Source: Vicia villosa (Eukaryota; Streptophyta; Magnoliopsida; Fabales; Fabaceae). Taken from it: a stretch of 64,000 nt of DNA. Position numbers and translations under genes: made by a program. How positions within the stretch are numbered: position 1 is the first letter of the stretch; every line of letters begins with the position of its first letter. The stretch is from the NCBI RefSeq assembly GCF_029867415.1, contig NC_081184.1:105447692-105511691 (forward strand). Direction: 5' to 3'. Shown piece by piece: positions 20,488 to 30,813 of the stretch. The notes below the pieces were generated by a model. The model ran no database searches, was not told the DNA's origin, and saw nothing but the letters and a program-made list of their open reading frames with translations.

Positions 20488-22950
20488 CTAAGATGGCCCT
20501 AGTCTTGACAAGATCTTGGTCAGCATCTCTTGAACCATATTGTTGTGTCCTTCTTGCCTCACCATGAAAGCACTATACTGATCATTGAGTGAGCTTTGCT
20601 CATCCTGTCTCTTCTGAATTCCTTCTAGAGTCCTTGCAAGACGGGAAGATTCATCAGAAGAAGCTTCACCGCTTTCAACCACAGGAATAGCAACTTGATC
20701 TGTAGCTTCCATGGATAGATCATTTGCAGGGATTTCCTCAACAGGATCTGATTCAGCAACATGATCTTCAGCATCTGCTTCTTGCATAGAAGCATCTCCA
20801 TATTCTGCAGCAGGAATTTCCGAGTCTCCATTCTCAAGTGCCTGAAGAATGGCAGCTAGATTCCTTGGAGCAGAAGGACCTTCAACTACTGGTGGGTCAA
20901 CAACTTCTGGAATGACCAAGTTTGGATCTTTCTCAGACGGGTTTTCCCTCAGATAGTCAAAGAGAGTCTTGAAATCTCCTAGCAGAACAGGATAATCAGG
21001 AACAAAGATAACCATATCCCTGCATGGATTTGCTTCCATTTCAGCAGCCAGTCTTAATACTTCCAATTCATCCACAAAGGGCTTCTCCTCAGCAGCAACA
21101 CAATTTCTGAGAGGATGGTAGTATATACCATTATCTTCCTCCAGAAGGTAACCAGGGTAACCAGGGGCAGCAGCCACTAGTCTTTTCTGTACTCCCATTG
21201 CTTCTACTTGAAAAACCTTGCGAAATCTTCTCCAGAGATTTCTTGTAGAAACATCATCCAGACCATTTAGGAATGCATCCTTCAGAAGGTCTAGACTGCT
21301 AATCACCTCAAGTCTGAAAAGTTCCAGGTAGGTATAGGGTTCAGGTTCAGGCGGATTGAAGGTGAATTTGTAGTCAGGATAGAGAAGACAGTAAGGTTCG
21401 GATTTTTCGGTAGGTAAGGGATGAGATATAGAAGTTGGAGGTACGGTGGATGAGGAAGAGGGGATATCTGAGAGAATGATTGATGAGGATGGAATATCAG
21501 AAATGATGGATTGAGACGAGGATGGAGTGTTTGTAAAGGGAATTGGTGAGAGAGATTTATCAGAAGGAGTTGGGGGAAGAATACTTAAAGGTGTGGGATT
21601 TAGAATGGGAGAGGAGAAGGATGATGGAGAAGGATTTGGTAAGGTGAAGTTTACTTTTGGTTCAGATGGAGGTGATTGGAAAGATGGTTTAGGGACAGAA
21701 GGAGGTGGAGTAAAGACCTTTCTGGAGATTTGTACAGAAGAAGAAGAAGATCTGGTTCTGCGAAAGGAATCTCTGATCCTTTTATCTCTTCGTTCTTTAG
21801 AGTCCACCTTGTCAGGATCATAGGTGACCCTCAACTTCTTGGCTCTCTCAGCCTCATCTTCTTGTGCCTTTCTTTTTAGCCTTGCCTGTCGTTCCTTTTT
21901 ATCCTTCTTCAGAATATCATCTTTGGATGGGAGTACTCTGCCACGGATCCAAGCAGGATCAACGTCTGATTGCTTCCTAACACAATCTTCCAAGTAAAGC
22001 TTGACAACATGATCAAGTTCTTTATGAAACAAGGAGATGAATCCTTCAACAGCAATTCTTCTTGACAGAATGTCAGGAAAGCTTGTGCACACGAAGGGTA
22101 CATTCTTAATGAGTTCCAGTCTGAACAAATCAACACCATTGAAGATGGGACCTTGAATTACTCCAAGAGAATGCGATGCATTGCGATTTCTGATAGAGTC
22201 CACAACTTTTCTTTCAATCAGAATGTCTGAAATCATTCTTCCGAAAGGAATGGTTGTTCTTGGAATATGAGGGTACTTCGCCCTTTCTTCTTCTCTTGAT
22301 TCAAAGATAGATGTTTTCAGATTCTCAAACAGAATATGAGAGATGTTGATCTCTATCTTTTTGCCAATGCAGAAAAGAGTGTACTTGTGAGTCGGACTGA
22401 TGTAGGAGGAGAAGAGCATCCTTTTTCTATGATGAAGAGAACCCAGAATTATCTCAGCCCATACTTTATAGAAAGGCCTTAAGGTGCCTGTGTTATGAGA
22501 ATCAATTCCAAAAACCGTGGAGATTAGTTTTTCAACTGGAGTCCAGTCAACTGTATTGGGTTGAAGACCAGACCAACCTTCTTCATCATCAAGATTGTAC
22601 AGCTTCCTGATGAGCTTCTCAGTGATAACCACTTCATGCCCTAGCACAAATGAAATGATGGCAGTTGGTGTAACCGTTGCGTGTACCCAAAAATCCTTCA
22701 CAAGTTCAGGATAAATTGGACCAACCAATCTATCAAGATAATTAGACCATCCTTGCTCAAAGATTCTTGCATCACACTGAAAGCCATTAGCTTTAAGGTT
22801 GTTGATGTCCACAGCAGTTTCACATAAAACCTTCAAGTCCTTCGTGGGTATCAAGCAAGTTTTCAAAGGAGCATCTTTATAACTTCGTAGACGGATTTGT
22901 GAAGAAGTAGGTCTCTCTTTTGAGGAAGATGAACAAGAGGAAGAGTTCAT
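20488..22950 (-). CDS. Env-like ORF of the Sirevirus (820 aa)
   Basis: An intact 820-codon ORF lies after the gag remnant, where SIRE-type elements carry their env-like ORF. The start is the ATG at 22950-22948, with a long untranslated leader before it. Residues about 30-340 look globular (motif around FWVHATV and a following leucine-rich stretch). Residues about 345-400 are strongly basic and charged (KKDKKER, KRK), about 400-520 are rich in Pro and Ser, and the C-terminal third is acidic. I see no signal peptide, transmembrane segment or furin-like site, so a membrane fusion role is not supported. The N-terminal half resembles what legume databases call putative plant transposon protein (recollection, not a search). 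Function unknown. Confidence 0.75.
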   Translation of the reverse strand: MNSSSCSSSSKERPTSSQIRLRSYKDAPLKTCLIPTKDLKVLCETAVDINNLKANGFQCDARIFEQGWSNYLDRLVGPIYPELVKDFWVHATVTPTAIISFVLGHEVVITEKLIRKLYNLDDEEGWSGLQPNTVDWTPVEKLISTVFGIDSHNTGTLRPFYKVWAEIILGSLHHRKRMLFSSYISPTHKYTLFCIGKKIEINISHILFENLKTSIFESREEERAKYPHIPRTTIPFGRMISDILIERKVVDSIRNRNASHSLGVIQGPIFNGVDLFRLELIKNVPFVCTSFPDILSRRIAVEGFISLFHKELDHVVKLYLEDCVRKQSDVDPAWIRGRVLPSKDDILKKDKKERQARLKRKAQEDEAERAKKLRVTYDPDKVDSKERRDKRIRDSFRRTRSSSSSVQISRKVFTPPPSVPKPSFQSPPSEPKVNFTLPNPSPSSFSSPILNPTPLSILPPTPSDKSLSPIPFTNTPSSSQSIISDIPSSSIILSDIPSSSSTVPPTSISHPLPTEKSEPYCLLYPDYKFTFNPPEPEPYTYLELFRLEVISSLDLLKDAFLNGLDDVSTRNLWRRFRKVFQVEAMGVQKRLVAAAPGYPGYLLEEDNGIYYHPLRNCVAAEEKPFVDELEVLRLAAEMEANPCRDMVIFVPDYPVLLGDFKTLFDYLRENPSEKDPNLVIPEVVDPPVVEGPSAPRNLAAILQALENGDSEIPAAEYGDASMQEADAEDHVAESDPVEEIPANDLSMEATDQVAIPVVESGEASSDESSRLARTLEGIQKRQDEQSSLNDQYSAFMVRQEGHNNMVQEMLTKILSRLGPS

Positions 22951-23230
22951 GATGATAATGCTTTGAGATCAAATCAGAGAACTAGGGTTTGAAGAGAGAT
23001 GCAACGAAGTGAATGCACAAAATAGAGAGAAAGAGAGAAAAAAGAGGGAATGAAGATGAAGCGGGTTATTTAAAAGATTTAAAAAAAAGAAATCATTATG
23101 CATTTAATGAGAAATGACATTAGGAGAGAGAACACAGTAAATGAAATGATTTAATACAGTTACCTAGGTCGGCGTCTTTTCAACTGCACGCTTTGTACTA
23201 ACCGTACAGACACGTGTTCACCATCAGATA
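22951..23230 (-). promoter_or_regulatory. Promoter-like region upstream of the env-like ORF
   Basis: Read on the minus strand this looks like a complete plant core promoter: a G-box CACGTG (23211-23216), a TATA-like TTTAAATAA (about 23068-23078), a pyrimidine patch of CTCTTTCTCTCT type (about 23010-23045) and a telo-box AAACCCTAG (22982-22990) in the leader 40 bases before the ATG. Such a set inside a retrotransposon, ahead of its last ORF, suggests separate transcription rather than splicing from the LTR transcript. Confidence 0.55.
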
Positions 23231-23666
23231 ATAGATGACAGCTGTAAATTTCAGAATAGACTTTACGCCTTCAGATTCTGATCACTGCTTCTGATTTGAT
23301 CTACTTTCTCTTCTGGAAACACTCCTTCTGAAGTGTGCAATCTGAATAATCTTCTGATCCATTACTTCTGATATACACAGCTTTTGAAGGTTCACTTCTT
23401 TGTTCTGCAGCTTCTGATAAGACAAAACTGTATCTGCGGAAATTCTTAAGCTCTTTGTTTCATCAGAAACAAGTTTATCATCAAAACAGATGTTTATTGA
23501 TTCGTCCACAATCAATGTTTCAATGTTGTATATTCTGTAGCATTTAGAGCATTCAGAATAATCAAGAATGAAACATCAATGCTTTAGAGACAAACAAAAC
23601 AGATGGTTCCAAGACTAATAAACTATCTTTTCTGAATTCCTACAAACATAGTTTTTTTCAACAGAT
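23231..23666 (-). other. Spacer at the pol deletion in the Sirevirus
   Basis: The gag frame ends at 23667 in the segment that normally leads into protease and integrase. No pol motif follows. A 77-codon frame (23282-23515) has no recognisable domain and lies in TCAGAAG-rich sequence. The deletion that removed pol most likely joins near 23665. Confidence 0.5.
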
Positions 23667-25592
23667 TTAAGAACCAGAACTTGGAAGACAATCTTTCTTC
23701 CCTTCAAGTGTTGAGACCAACTTGAATCCAGGTGACATGTCATGTTGATTTTTATCTTCCTTGTCGCCAAGAGAATCTGCAAAAGAAATAGTCTTTTTCT
23801 TTGGTACCCACATTTTCTTGGGTCCTTTCTTGTTAGATTTTCTCAAGTTCTGATTGAACCTAGGTTTAACATTGTAAGCAGAAGGAGGAACAGCATGATA
23901 ATTTTTAATGTGAGTTTCATGATATTTCCTAGGTTGTGTCACATGCTTTTTGGTGTGTGTTAAGTGAAAACTTTGAGCATGTGAAGTGTGCCTAATATCA
24001 TGGGAGTGGCCATACTTGAACTGATCATACAATGGCTTGTATGTGAGTTTCATTTCATCAACAGGTTCAAGTTTGTATGGGGTTTCACCCTCAAAGCCAA
24101 TGCCTACTCTTTTGTTTCCAGACACAGCATATATCATAGAAGCTAGCTGACTTCTGCCAATACTTCTAGATAAGAACTTCCTGAAGCTTAAATCATATTC
24201 TTTCAGAATATGGTTTAGACTGGGAATGGATTTTTCTGAATCAGAGGGAGATCCAACATTATTGGATAATTTTAAAAGTTTTTCTTTTAATTCAGAATTT
24301 TCCAACTCAAGCTTCTTTGTTTCAAATTCAAATAGCTTTTTCAGCTTTTTGTATTTGAGACTAATCTGAGACTTGAGTTCCAGAAGTTCAGTTAGACCAG
24401 AAACTAACTCATCTCTAGTAAGTTCAGAAAATACCTCTTCAGAATCTGATTCTGATGTAGATTCTCATTCGTCATCTTCTGTCGCCATCAGCGCACAGTT
24501 GGCCTGCTCGTCTTCAGAGTCTGAATCATCTTCTGACTCATCCCAGGTTGCCATAAGACTTTTCTTCTTATGAAACTTCTTCTTGGGATTTTCCTTCTGA
24601 AGATTTGGACATTCATTCTTGTAGTGTCCAGGCTCATTGCATTCATAGCACATGACCTTCTTCTTGTCAAATCTTCTGTCATCAAAAGATTCTCCACGTT
24701 CAAATTTCTTTGAACTTCTGAAGCCTCTGAACTTCCTTTGCTTGGTCTTCCAGAGTTGATTTAGCCTTCTGGAGATTAAGGACAGTTCATCTTCTTCTTC
24801 AGATTCTGATTCTTCAGGATCTTCTTCTCTAGCCTGAAAAGCGTTAGTGCATTTCTTGATATTAGATTTTAATGCAATAGACTTACCTTTCTTTTGAGGC
24901 TCATTTGCGTCCAGCTCTATTTCATGACTTCTCAAGGCACTGATAAGCTCTTCCAGAGAAACTTCATTCAGATTCTTTGCAATCTTGAATGCAGTCACCA
25001 TAGGACCCCATCTTCTGGGTAAGCTTCTGATGATCTTCTTTACATGATCAGCCTTGGTGTATCCCTTGTCAAGAACTCTCAATCCAGCAGTAAGAGTTTG
25101 AAATCTTGAAAACATCTTTTCAATGTCTTCATCATCCTCCATCTTGAAGGCTTCATACTTCTGGATTAAAGCTAGAGCTTTAGTCTCCTTGACTTGAGCA
25201 TTTCCTTCATGAGTCATTTTCAAGGACTCATATATGTCATAGGCCGTTTCCCTGTTAGATATCTTCTCATACTCAGCATGAGAGATAGCATTCAGCAAAA
25301 CAGTTCTGCATTTATGATGATTCCTGAAAAGCTTTTTCTGATCATCATCCATTTCTTGCCTTGTCAGCTTTACGCCTCTGGCATTTACAGGATGTTTGTA
25401 ACCATCCATCAGAAGATCCCATAGATCACCATCTAGACCCAGAAAGTAACTTTCCAGTTTATCTTTCCAGTATTCAAAGTTTTCACCATCAAATACCGGC
25501 GGTCTAGTATAACCATTGTTACCGTTGTATTGCTCAGCAGAGCCAGATGTAGATGCAGATGTAGGTGTAGACTTTTCACTTTCATCCACCAT
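23667..25592 (-). pseudogene. gag: Sirevirus gag, one premature stop
   Basis: The frame starts at the ATG at 25592 and is copia-type gag: a capsid-like domain at about residues 30-225 (VFDGENFEYWKDKLESYF near the start) and a CCHC zinc knuckle C315-x2-C318-x4-H323-x4-C328, then an acidic SDSEDE tail. A TGA at 24467-24465 ends it after 375 codons. The same frame stays open beyond it through a coiled-coil-like stretch to 23667, including the WVPK motif that lies just before protease in related elements. The single stop therefore looks like a point mutation in an ORF of about 640 codons. It packages element RNA when intact. Confidence 0.8.
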
Positions 25593-25660
25593 CTTTTACT
25601 GAAGCGTTTTTCTCTTCCTGAATCTTTTCTAAACACGGTTAAGTGCTTGCACCTTAGAAC

Positions 25661-25676
25661 CGGCGCTCTGATGCCA
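25661..25676 (-). other. Sirevirus primer binding site (initiator tRNA-Met)
   Basis: The minus strand reads TGGCATCAGAGC two bases inside the 5' LTR. It differs by one base from the usual TGGTATCAGAGC complement of initiator tRNA-Met. Confidence 0.7.
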
Positions 25677-25678
25677 AT

Positions 25679-26905
25679 TGAAGGATAGAAAAACACTTAG
25701 AAAGGGGGGGTTTGAATAAGTGTAGCTTTAAAACTTGACAGATAAAAATAAATTGCACAGTTATTTTTATCCTGGTTCGTTGTTAACTAAACTACTCCAG
25801 TCCACCCCCGCAGAGATGATTTACCTCAACTGAGGATTTAATCCACTAATCGCACGGATTACAATGGTTTTCCACTTAGTCAGCAACTAAGTCTTCCAGA
25901 GTCTTCTGATCACACACTGATCACTCCAGGAACAACTGCTTAGATACCCTCTAAGACTTTTCTAGAGTCTACTGATCAACACGATCACTCTAGTTACAAT
26001 CTGCTTAGTTCACTCCTAAGACTTCCTAGAGTATTCTGATCCACACGATCACTCTAGTTCCTTACAACTTAATGTAATCAATTTCAAGAGTATTACAATT
26101 GCTTCTTAAAAGCGATAATCAATACTGTGATATTTCTCTTAACGTTTAAGCCTAATCTCACTAATATATTACAACAGCAATGTAGTGAGCTTTGATGAAG
26201 ATGAAGATTCTGAGCTTTGGATTTGAACAGAGTTTCAGCAAGTTGAATAAGCGTTGTTTTGTTCAGGATCGTTAAAATCGTCTTAATCGTCAACCTTGCT
26301 TCTCATCAGAACTTCATATTTATAGGCGTTGGAGAAGATGACCGTTGAGTGCATTTAATGCTTTGCGTGTTCCGTACAGCATTGCATTTAATGTTATACG
26401 CTTTTGTCAACTACCTCGAGCCTTGTTCACGCTGTGTCTACTGACGTAGCCTTTAGTAGCTTTTAACGTTCCTTTTGTCAGTCAGCGTAGCTTGCCACTT
26501 GTACTTTCTTCTGATCTGATGTTTGTGAATACAACGTTTGAATATCATCAGAGTCAAACAGCTTGGTGCATAGCATCTTCTGATCTTCTGACCTTGAAGT
26601 GCTTCTGAGCGTGATACCATCTTCTGAGCTTCACTGCTTCTGATCTCACGTTCTTCTGATGCTTCCATAGACCCATGTTCTGATTCTGCTTCGACCATCT
26701 TCTGATGTCTTGCCAGACCATGTTCTGATGTTGCATGCTGAACCCTTGAGACAAAGCTTCTGAGCGCTGAATTATGTGTACTCTTTATATATTTCCTGAA
26801 AGGGAAATTGCATTGGATTAGAGTACCATATTATCTTAAGCAAAATTCATATTATTGTTATCATCAAAACTAAGATAATTGATCAGAACAAATCTTGTTC
26901 TAACA
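25679..26905 (-). repeat. Sirevirus 5' LTR
   Basis: This 1227-bp LTR differs from the 3' LTR at about four bases (near 26122-26123, 26634 and 26760). TATA box is 26317-26324. The right target duplication GAAGT is 26906-26910. Confidence 0.85.
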
Positions 26906-27831
26906 GAAGTGCCCCAGGGAATAGCCTTGTCATATGCTTCGATGTTTAGATTGAAGGGTGTGCCCCTGATCTCCAGGTCATGGAAGGTTATCCATAGTGT
27001 TCTATCCTTTGAATTTGAATTCTTCCCATGTCTGACATGCCCCTGTTTGAGATTGCTTTGAGATGTGCCCCAAGTCGATTGAACCTTAGGAAGACTGCCC
27101 CTAGTTAATAGGATGTTCGATTGTATGCCCCTGTGCTCCTTGAAATTTTTGCCCCTGTTTAGGAGAACCCCCTAGATGTGGTTCCCCCGACTCCAGGGTC
27201 TTTATTAGAAATGATCACCTTTGATTAACCCATTTCGAGATTTCCTCTATGCTAAGTGTATACTCGTAGATGGTGTTGTACTTTTTGAGAAGTAGCTCCA
27301 ATGGAATGCGTATGCAAGTTTTGAAATCGAAGTCCGTTATGAATTAGGACTGGATGGTTTTGAAAAGAATGCTTGAAGAAGCATAGTGATTAGAAGTAGT
27401 TTTAACAAACATAGGAGTCAGTATAACAAATTCCTGCTTAATATGCTTTCGTAGTTAACCTTGCCTCAATTAGGACTTTTAAATGTTGTAACTTGGCCTG
27501 GTTCATGTTTTAAGAAACAATGGATATAAGGCTCAAAATTTTATTTATCCCACCCCTTTCTCCTTGATGTTCTCCAGATCCTAAAAATTCGCCTAATCCA
27601 ATGGATGTGCTTTGTTTGCAAGAGAATCGTTTCAGTTTCGATGTTGAGCAGAAGCCTTAGTAGAGATCCAAACTTTGATGACATATGTTGTAAAGATCCA
27701 AGCATTGATGTGAAGCTTTGATGGTTTAGCAGTCACAAGATTATCCTTTGTATTTTGCCTTTGTTTTTATCCCTTATTTTTGCATGAGCTAATTCTTTTG
27801 AATTTGACCCATCGGGATGCCCCAATTTTGC

Positions 27832-27876
27832 CTAAGTCTTTTTGTTTCCTTTTATGGAATTTTCATTTTGACTTAG
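27832..27876 (-). other. Conserved CTAAGTC/GACTTAG hairpin, unit 2
   Basis: Same stem and loop as 9785-9829. Confidence 0.65.
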
Positions 27877-29390
27877 CGGGCGTTTTTTATTCTTGAAAGC
27901 TCCTTTTGAGATTGATTCTTGGATATTGCATGTTGTGACTGCTATGTTGATTTTGATTTGTAAGCTTCGCCTTTGATACTCCCTCGATCTTGAATGATGT
28001 AATGAGGAAGAAGGTGTTGTAAATGTTACCTCCATTGCTTCCTCAATCTTGGATGAATGCGAGGAAGAAGATATGCTTGAACCTTATGCTTGGATTGACT
28101 GATTCTCTTGGCAACCAAAATACATCATTGAATTAGTTGACATCTACCATGCCCCTGGTTAAAATCAAGGTTCTTTTGAAAAGTAGAAACAAACTCCAAC
28201 TCCTGGCTCGAGGGGGTAACGAGGGATTAACATCCTTATATCTCCACTGTTTGGGAATGGAAACAATGCCTGTACATCTTCGGCTTGGTCTTACCTTGAA
28301 AGCATACGTTTAGCTGGACTTAGTCATTTGTATTCGTCATTCTCCCTCAAGTTTGTTAATAACCCTAAAAATAGGAGTGTGTGACTGGAAAGTCATAGTA
28401 GTGAGTGAATGAAATGAATGAATTGATTCCAAAACCTGCATGGTCATCCCATTAGAATTGCTAATCCGAAGGTACAGCTTTTATCCTGAGCGACACTTAG
28501 CGATTGTAGAGTTGAAATTGTGAGCACGGTAAACACCTATTGATCCTAGGGATAATCTCCTTTGTAGATCCACTGATCTTGTTTTACTCCTTAGCTCTTT
28601 AGAATTGTAGAAGTAAAAGGGTAACCTCGAATTCTTCTTTGGACATGTCAAACCTGTAGAGAATAAACCGTCAGCGGTGGGTTTTCGTCGTATCGGAACT
28701 TCATGAGCTTCCTTTGACTGAACCTCTTTTGCTTTTCCCAAGGATAGTATCACCTATAACCCTTTTTCCTTTGGTATGGGGTTGACATATGTCGCATTCC
28801 CTCCATCAGAGTCATGCACCTTTGCTCAGGGTATTGCCCCAATTGGACTGACCCTTACCCCAGGTTATCGTAGAGCATCCTTGAAAGTTTGATATGTTCT
28901 AAGATGAACCCCTTTATGACTAGATACATCTTGAGTGTATCTATGAGGGAACTCTTTGTTGAACTAATCATTGCTCGATGACAACCTTTATTATATTCAT
29001 AATCGTGTTATGACAAGGCATGGACATGCGGCTGGCATGGCGAGAGGCATCTTTTTCTTTAGCAAGACTAAGATCTTTTATTCTCCTTGCTCCATAGTCT
29101 ACGATCCTTTGATTTTTTTTTGAGTTTCCGGAAACCGGCTAGCACGGTTGGTATGGATGCGGGCGAAGATAGAAATGCAAATGAGAATGTATGAATGCAT
29201 GAAAATGCCAATGCACGCGTAAGCGAGAGACTCCTTGTATTGTAACTCCGTGTATGCAGACGTGTAACATATGATCCTAGGGATGGCCTTAGAGGCGACA
29301 TTAGACCCTCTTGGAATCTTTGCAGGATAAATGTTATGACACGCTAAAGGAAATCCCTTGGATTCGAGAGTATGCAGAAGATAGCGGCTA

Positions 29391-29992
29391 GTGACCGTTC
29401 AAGATAGTCACTAAATCTCATGGCCATCGAGAGGCCAATCAACGTGTACCAATGAATTTGTCCCTCGTGGGAAGGTTCTCTATGCGGAACACAACCTATC
29501 TAAGGACGATATGGACGAAGAGAAATCCCTACAGGCTAGGGATGTGATGTGTAAATGGAGATCCCAAACTCTATAAGTTAGAGGGTGCGCGGGAATAAGC
29601 ATGGAGTGACCGTTCAGGACAGTCACTAGATTTCATAGCCATCGAGAGGCCAATCGAACGCATGCTAGTGAAGTTGTCCTTCGGGGAAGGACGTGTCATT
29701 GTGGAAACACGTGGATGTAACAGAAAATCCCTGTATGCTAGGGAGTACGTAGTAGCAAGCACGGGGTGACCGTTCACGACAATCACCGAATCGCATGGCC
29801 ATCGAGAGGCCAATTGACGTGCGTTAATGGAAATGTCCTTCGTGGGAAGGACGCGTAGTTGTAAGAATACAAGGATATAAAAATAAAATCCCCACAGGCT
29901 AGGGGATGCATAGATGGTGATGTCTTCCGTGGGAAAGACACGGTCTTTTAGAAATTAGAGTCCCTACAGGCTAGGGACCACGTAGGGATACC
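29391..29992 (-). repeat. 5'-leader hairpin array, unit 2
   Basis: This is a near-identical sister of 11344-11945, with the same unit order and hairpins and only scattered single-base changes. Confidence 0.7.
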
Positions 29993-30793
29993 TGCAAAAT
30001 CCAAACGCATAGATATCCAAAGCAAATAAGTTGCAAACATATAACAAGCACATGAGCACGAAAGTCCTAGGTTCATAGGTTCGACGTAGGGGGCTCTAGG
30101 GAGCCAACCTTTTTATGGGAGTGTTCTAGAAGGTCTCATGGGGTCGTTCGTAGCCTCCGAGACTTTTTGTCTCTTCGGATTTTAGAACAACTCATTTTAT
30201 CCATGAGGTTCGAATTTTTGCGGTAGGTTCCCGGAGAGATCAGCTAAGTATCCAGTCCAGCCCTCCACAAAGTCAAGCTTCGTTTCGGACCTTTCCAAAT
30301 ACCTAACCCACTCCGAGTGGAGTTATCAGTGAGACTCGTAAGGCGATTCATGTCCCCTTTTGGTCTCAAAGTTAACTCCCACACTTAAGGTTTAACAACA
30401 ATTTTATATAACCCAACAGATATAGTAGGAAAAAATATATTCATTTAAATAAATATTTAATTAAATTGCGGTGATGAAATTGCGAAGGAAAATAAATAAA
30501 TAAATAAATAAAATTTAAATATTTAAGAACTAACCTTGGAATCCGCCCGCTTGCAGTTTTGAGGATGCATTAAAGCAGCGATTATTTAAATAAATATATT
30601 TATTTAACTAACATAAATAGTTGGAAAGAATAAATGAATAAATAAAAATTTAAATATTTACAAAAATAAATAAACCCTAAAAATGGCTAATTAGCCAAAC
30701 CCTGACAATTTCGCCAAAAACCTAAACCGTTTGCCACAAACCTAAACCTAAACCCTCTCAAGCCTTAGGAGCATAGTAATTCACTGTTAAGTG

Positions 30794-30811
30794 TCCCCAG
30801 CAGAGTCGCCA
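30794..30811 (-). other. Primer binding site (tRNA-Arg), unit 2
   Basis: Same 18-base tRNA-Arg complement as unit 1, two bases inside the LTR. Confidence 0.8.
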
Positions 30812-30813
30812 GC

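Larger units (their letters stand above)
17999..26905 (-). mobile_element. Sirevirus (SIRE/Maximus, Ty1/copia) lacking pol
   Basis: An 8907-bp insertion is flanked by GAAGT (17994-17998 and 26906-26910), with the empty site visible in unit 1 (5553-5557) and unit 3. In minus-strand order it has: 5' LTR 25679-26905, primer site like initiator tRNA-Met, gag with a CCHC knuckle broken by one stop, no protease, integrase, RT or RNase H, an env-like ORF with its own promoter-like region, several PPT-like motifs, and 3' LTR 17999-19225. The two 1227-bp LTRs differ at about four positions by eye, so the insertion is young. It needs pol from a relative. Confidence 0.85.
26906..30793 (-). other. Unit 2 internal sequence right of the Sirevirus
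   Basis: This is collinear with unit 1 and has no coding domain. It holds the rest of the PPT-like cluster (26910-27155), block A (about 27455-27600), the empty site of the solo LTR (about 27605), block B, block C (about 28140-28315) and the leader hairpin array. The large Ogre target sequence GATGTTGA is seen uninterrupted near 27640. Confidence 0.7.

Noticed and set aside
21527..21823. Plus-strand ORF inside the env-like gene
   Set aside because: It is a shadow of the Pro/Ser-rich part of the 820-aa minus-strand ORF.
17999..26905. Sirevirus env-like ORF as an independent host gene locus
   Set aside because: It lies between two matching LTRs with a target duplication, so it moves with the element; host capture remains possible and is noted as a finding.
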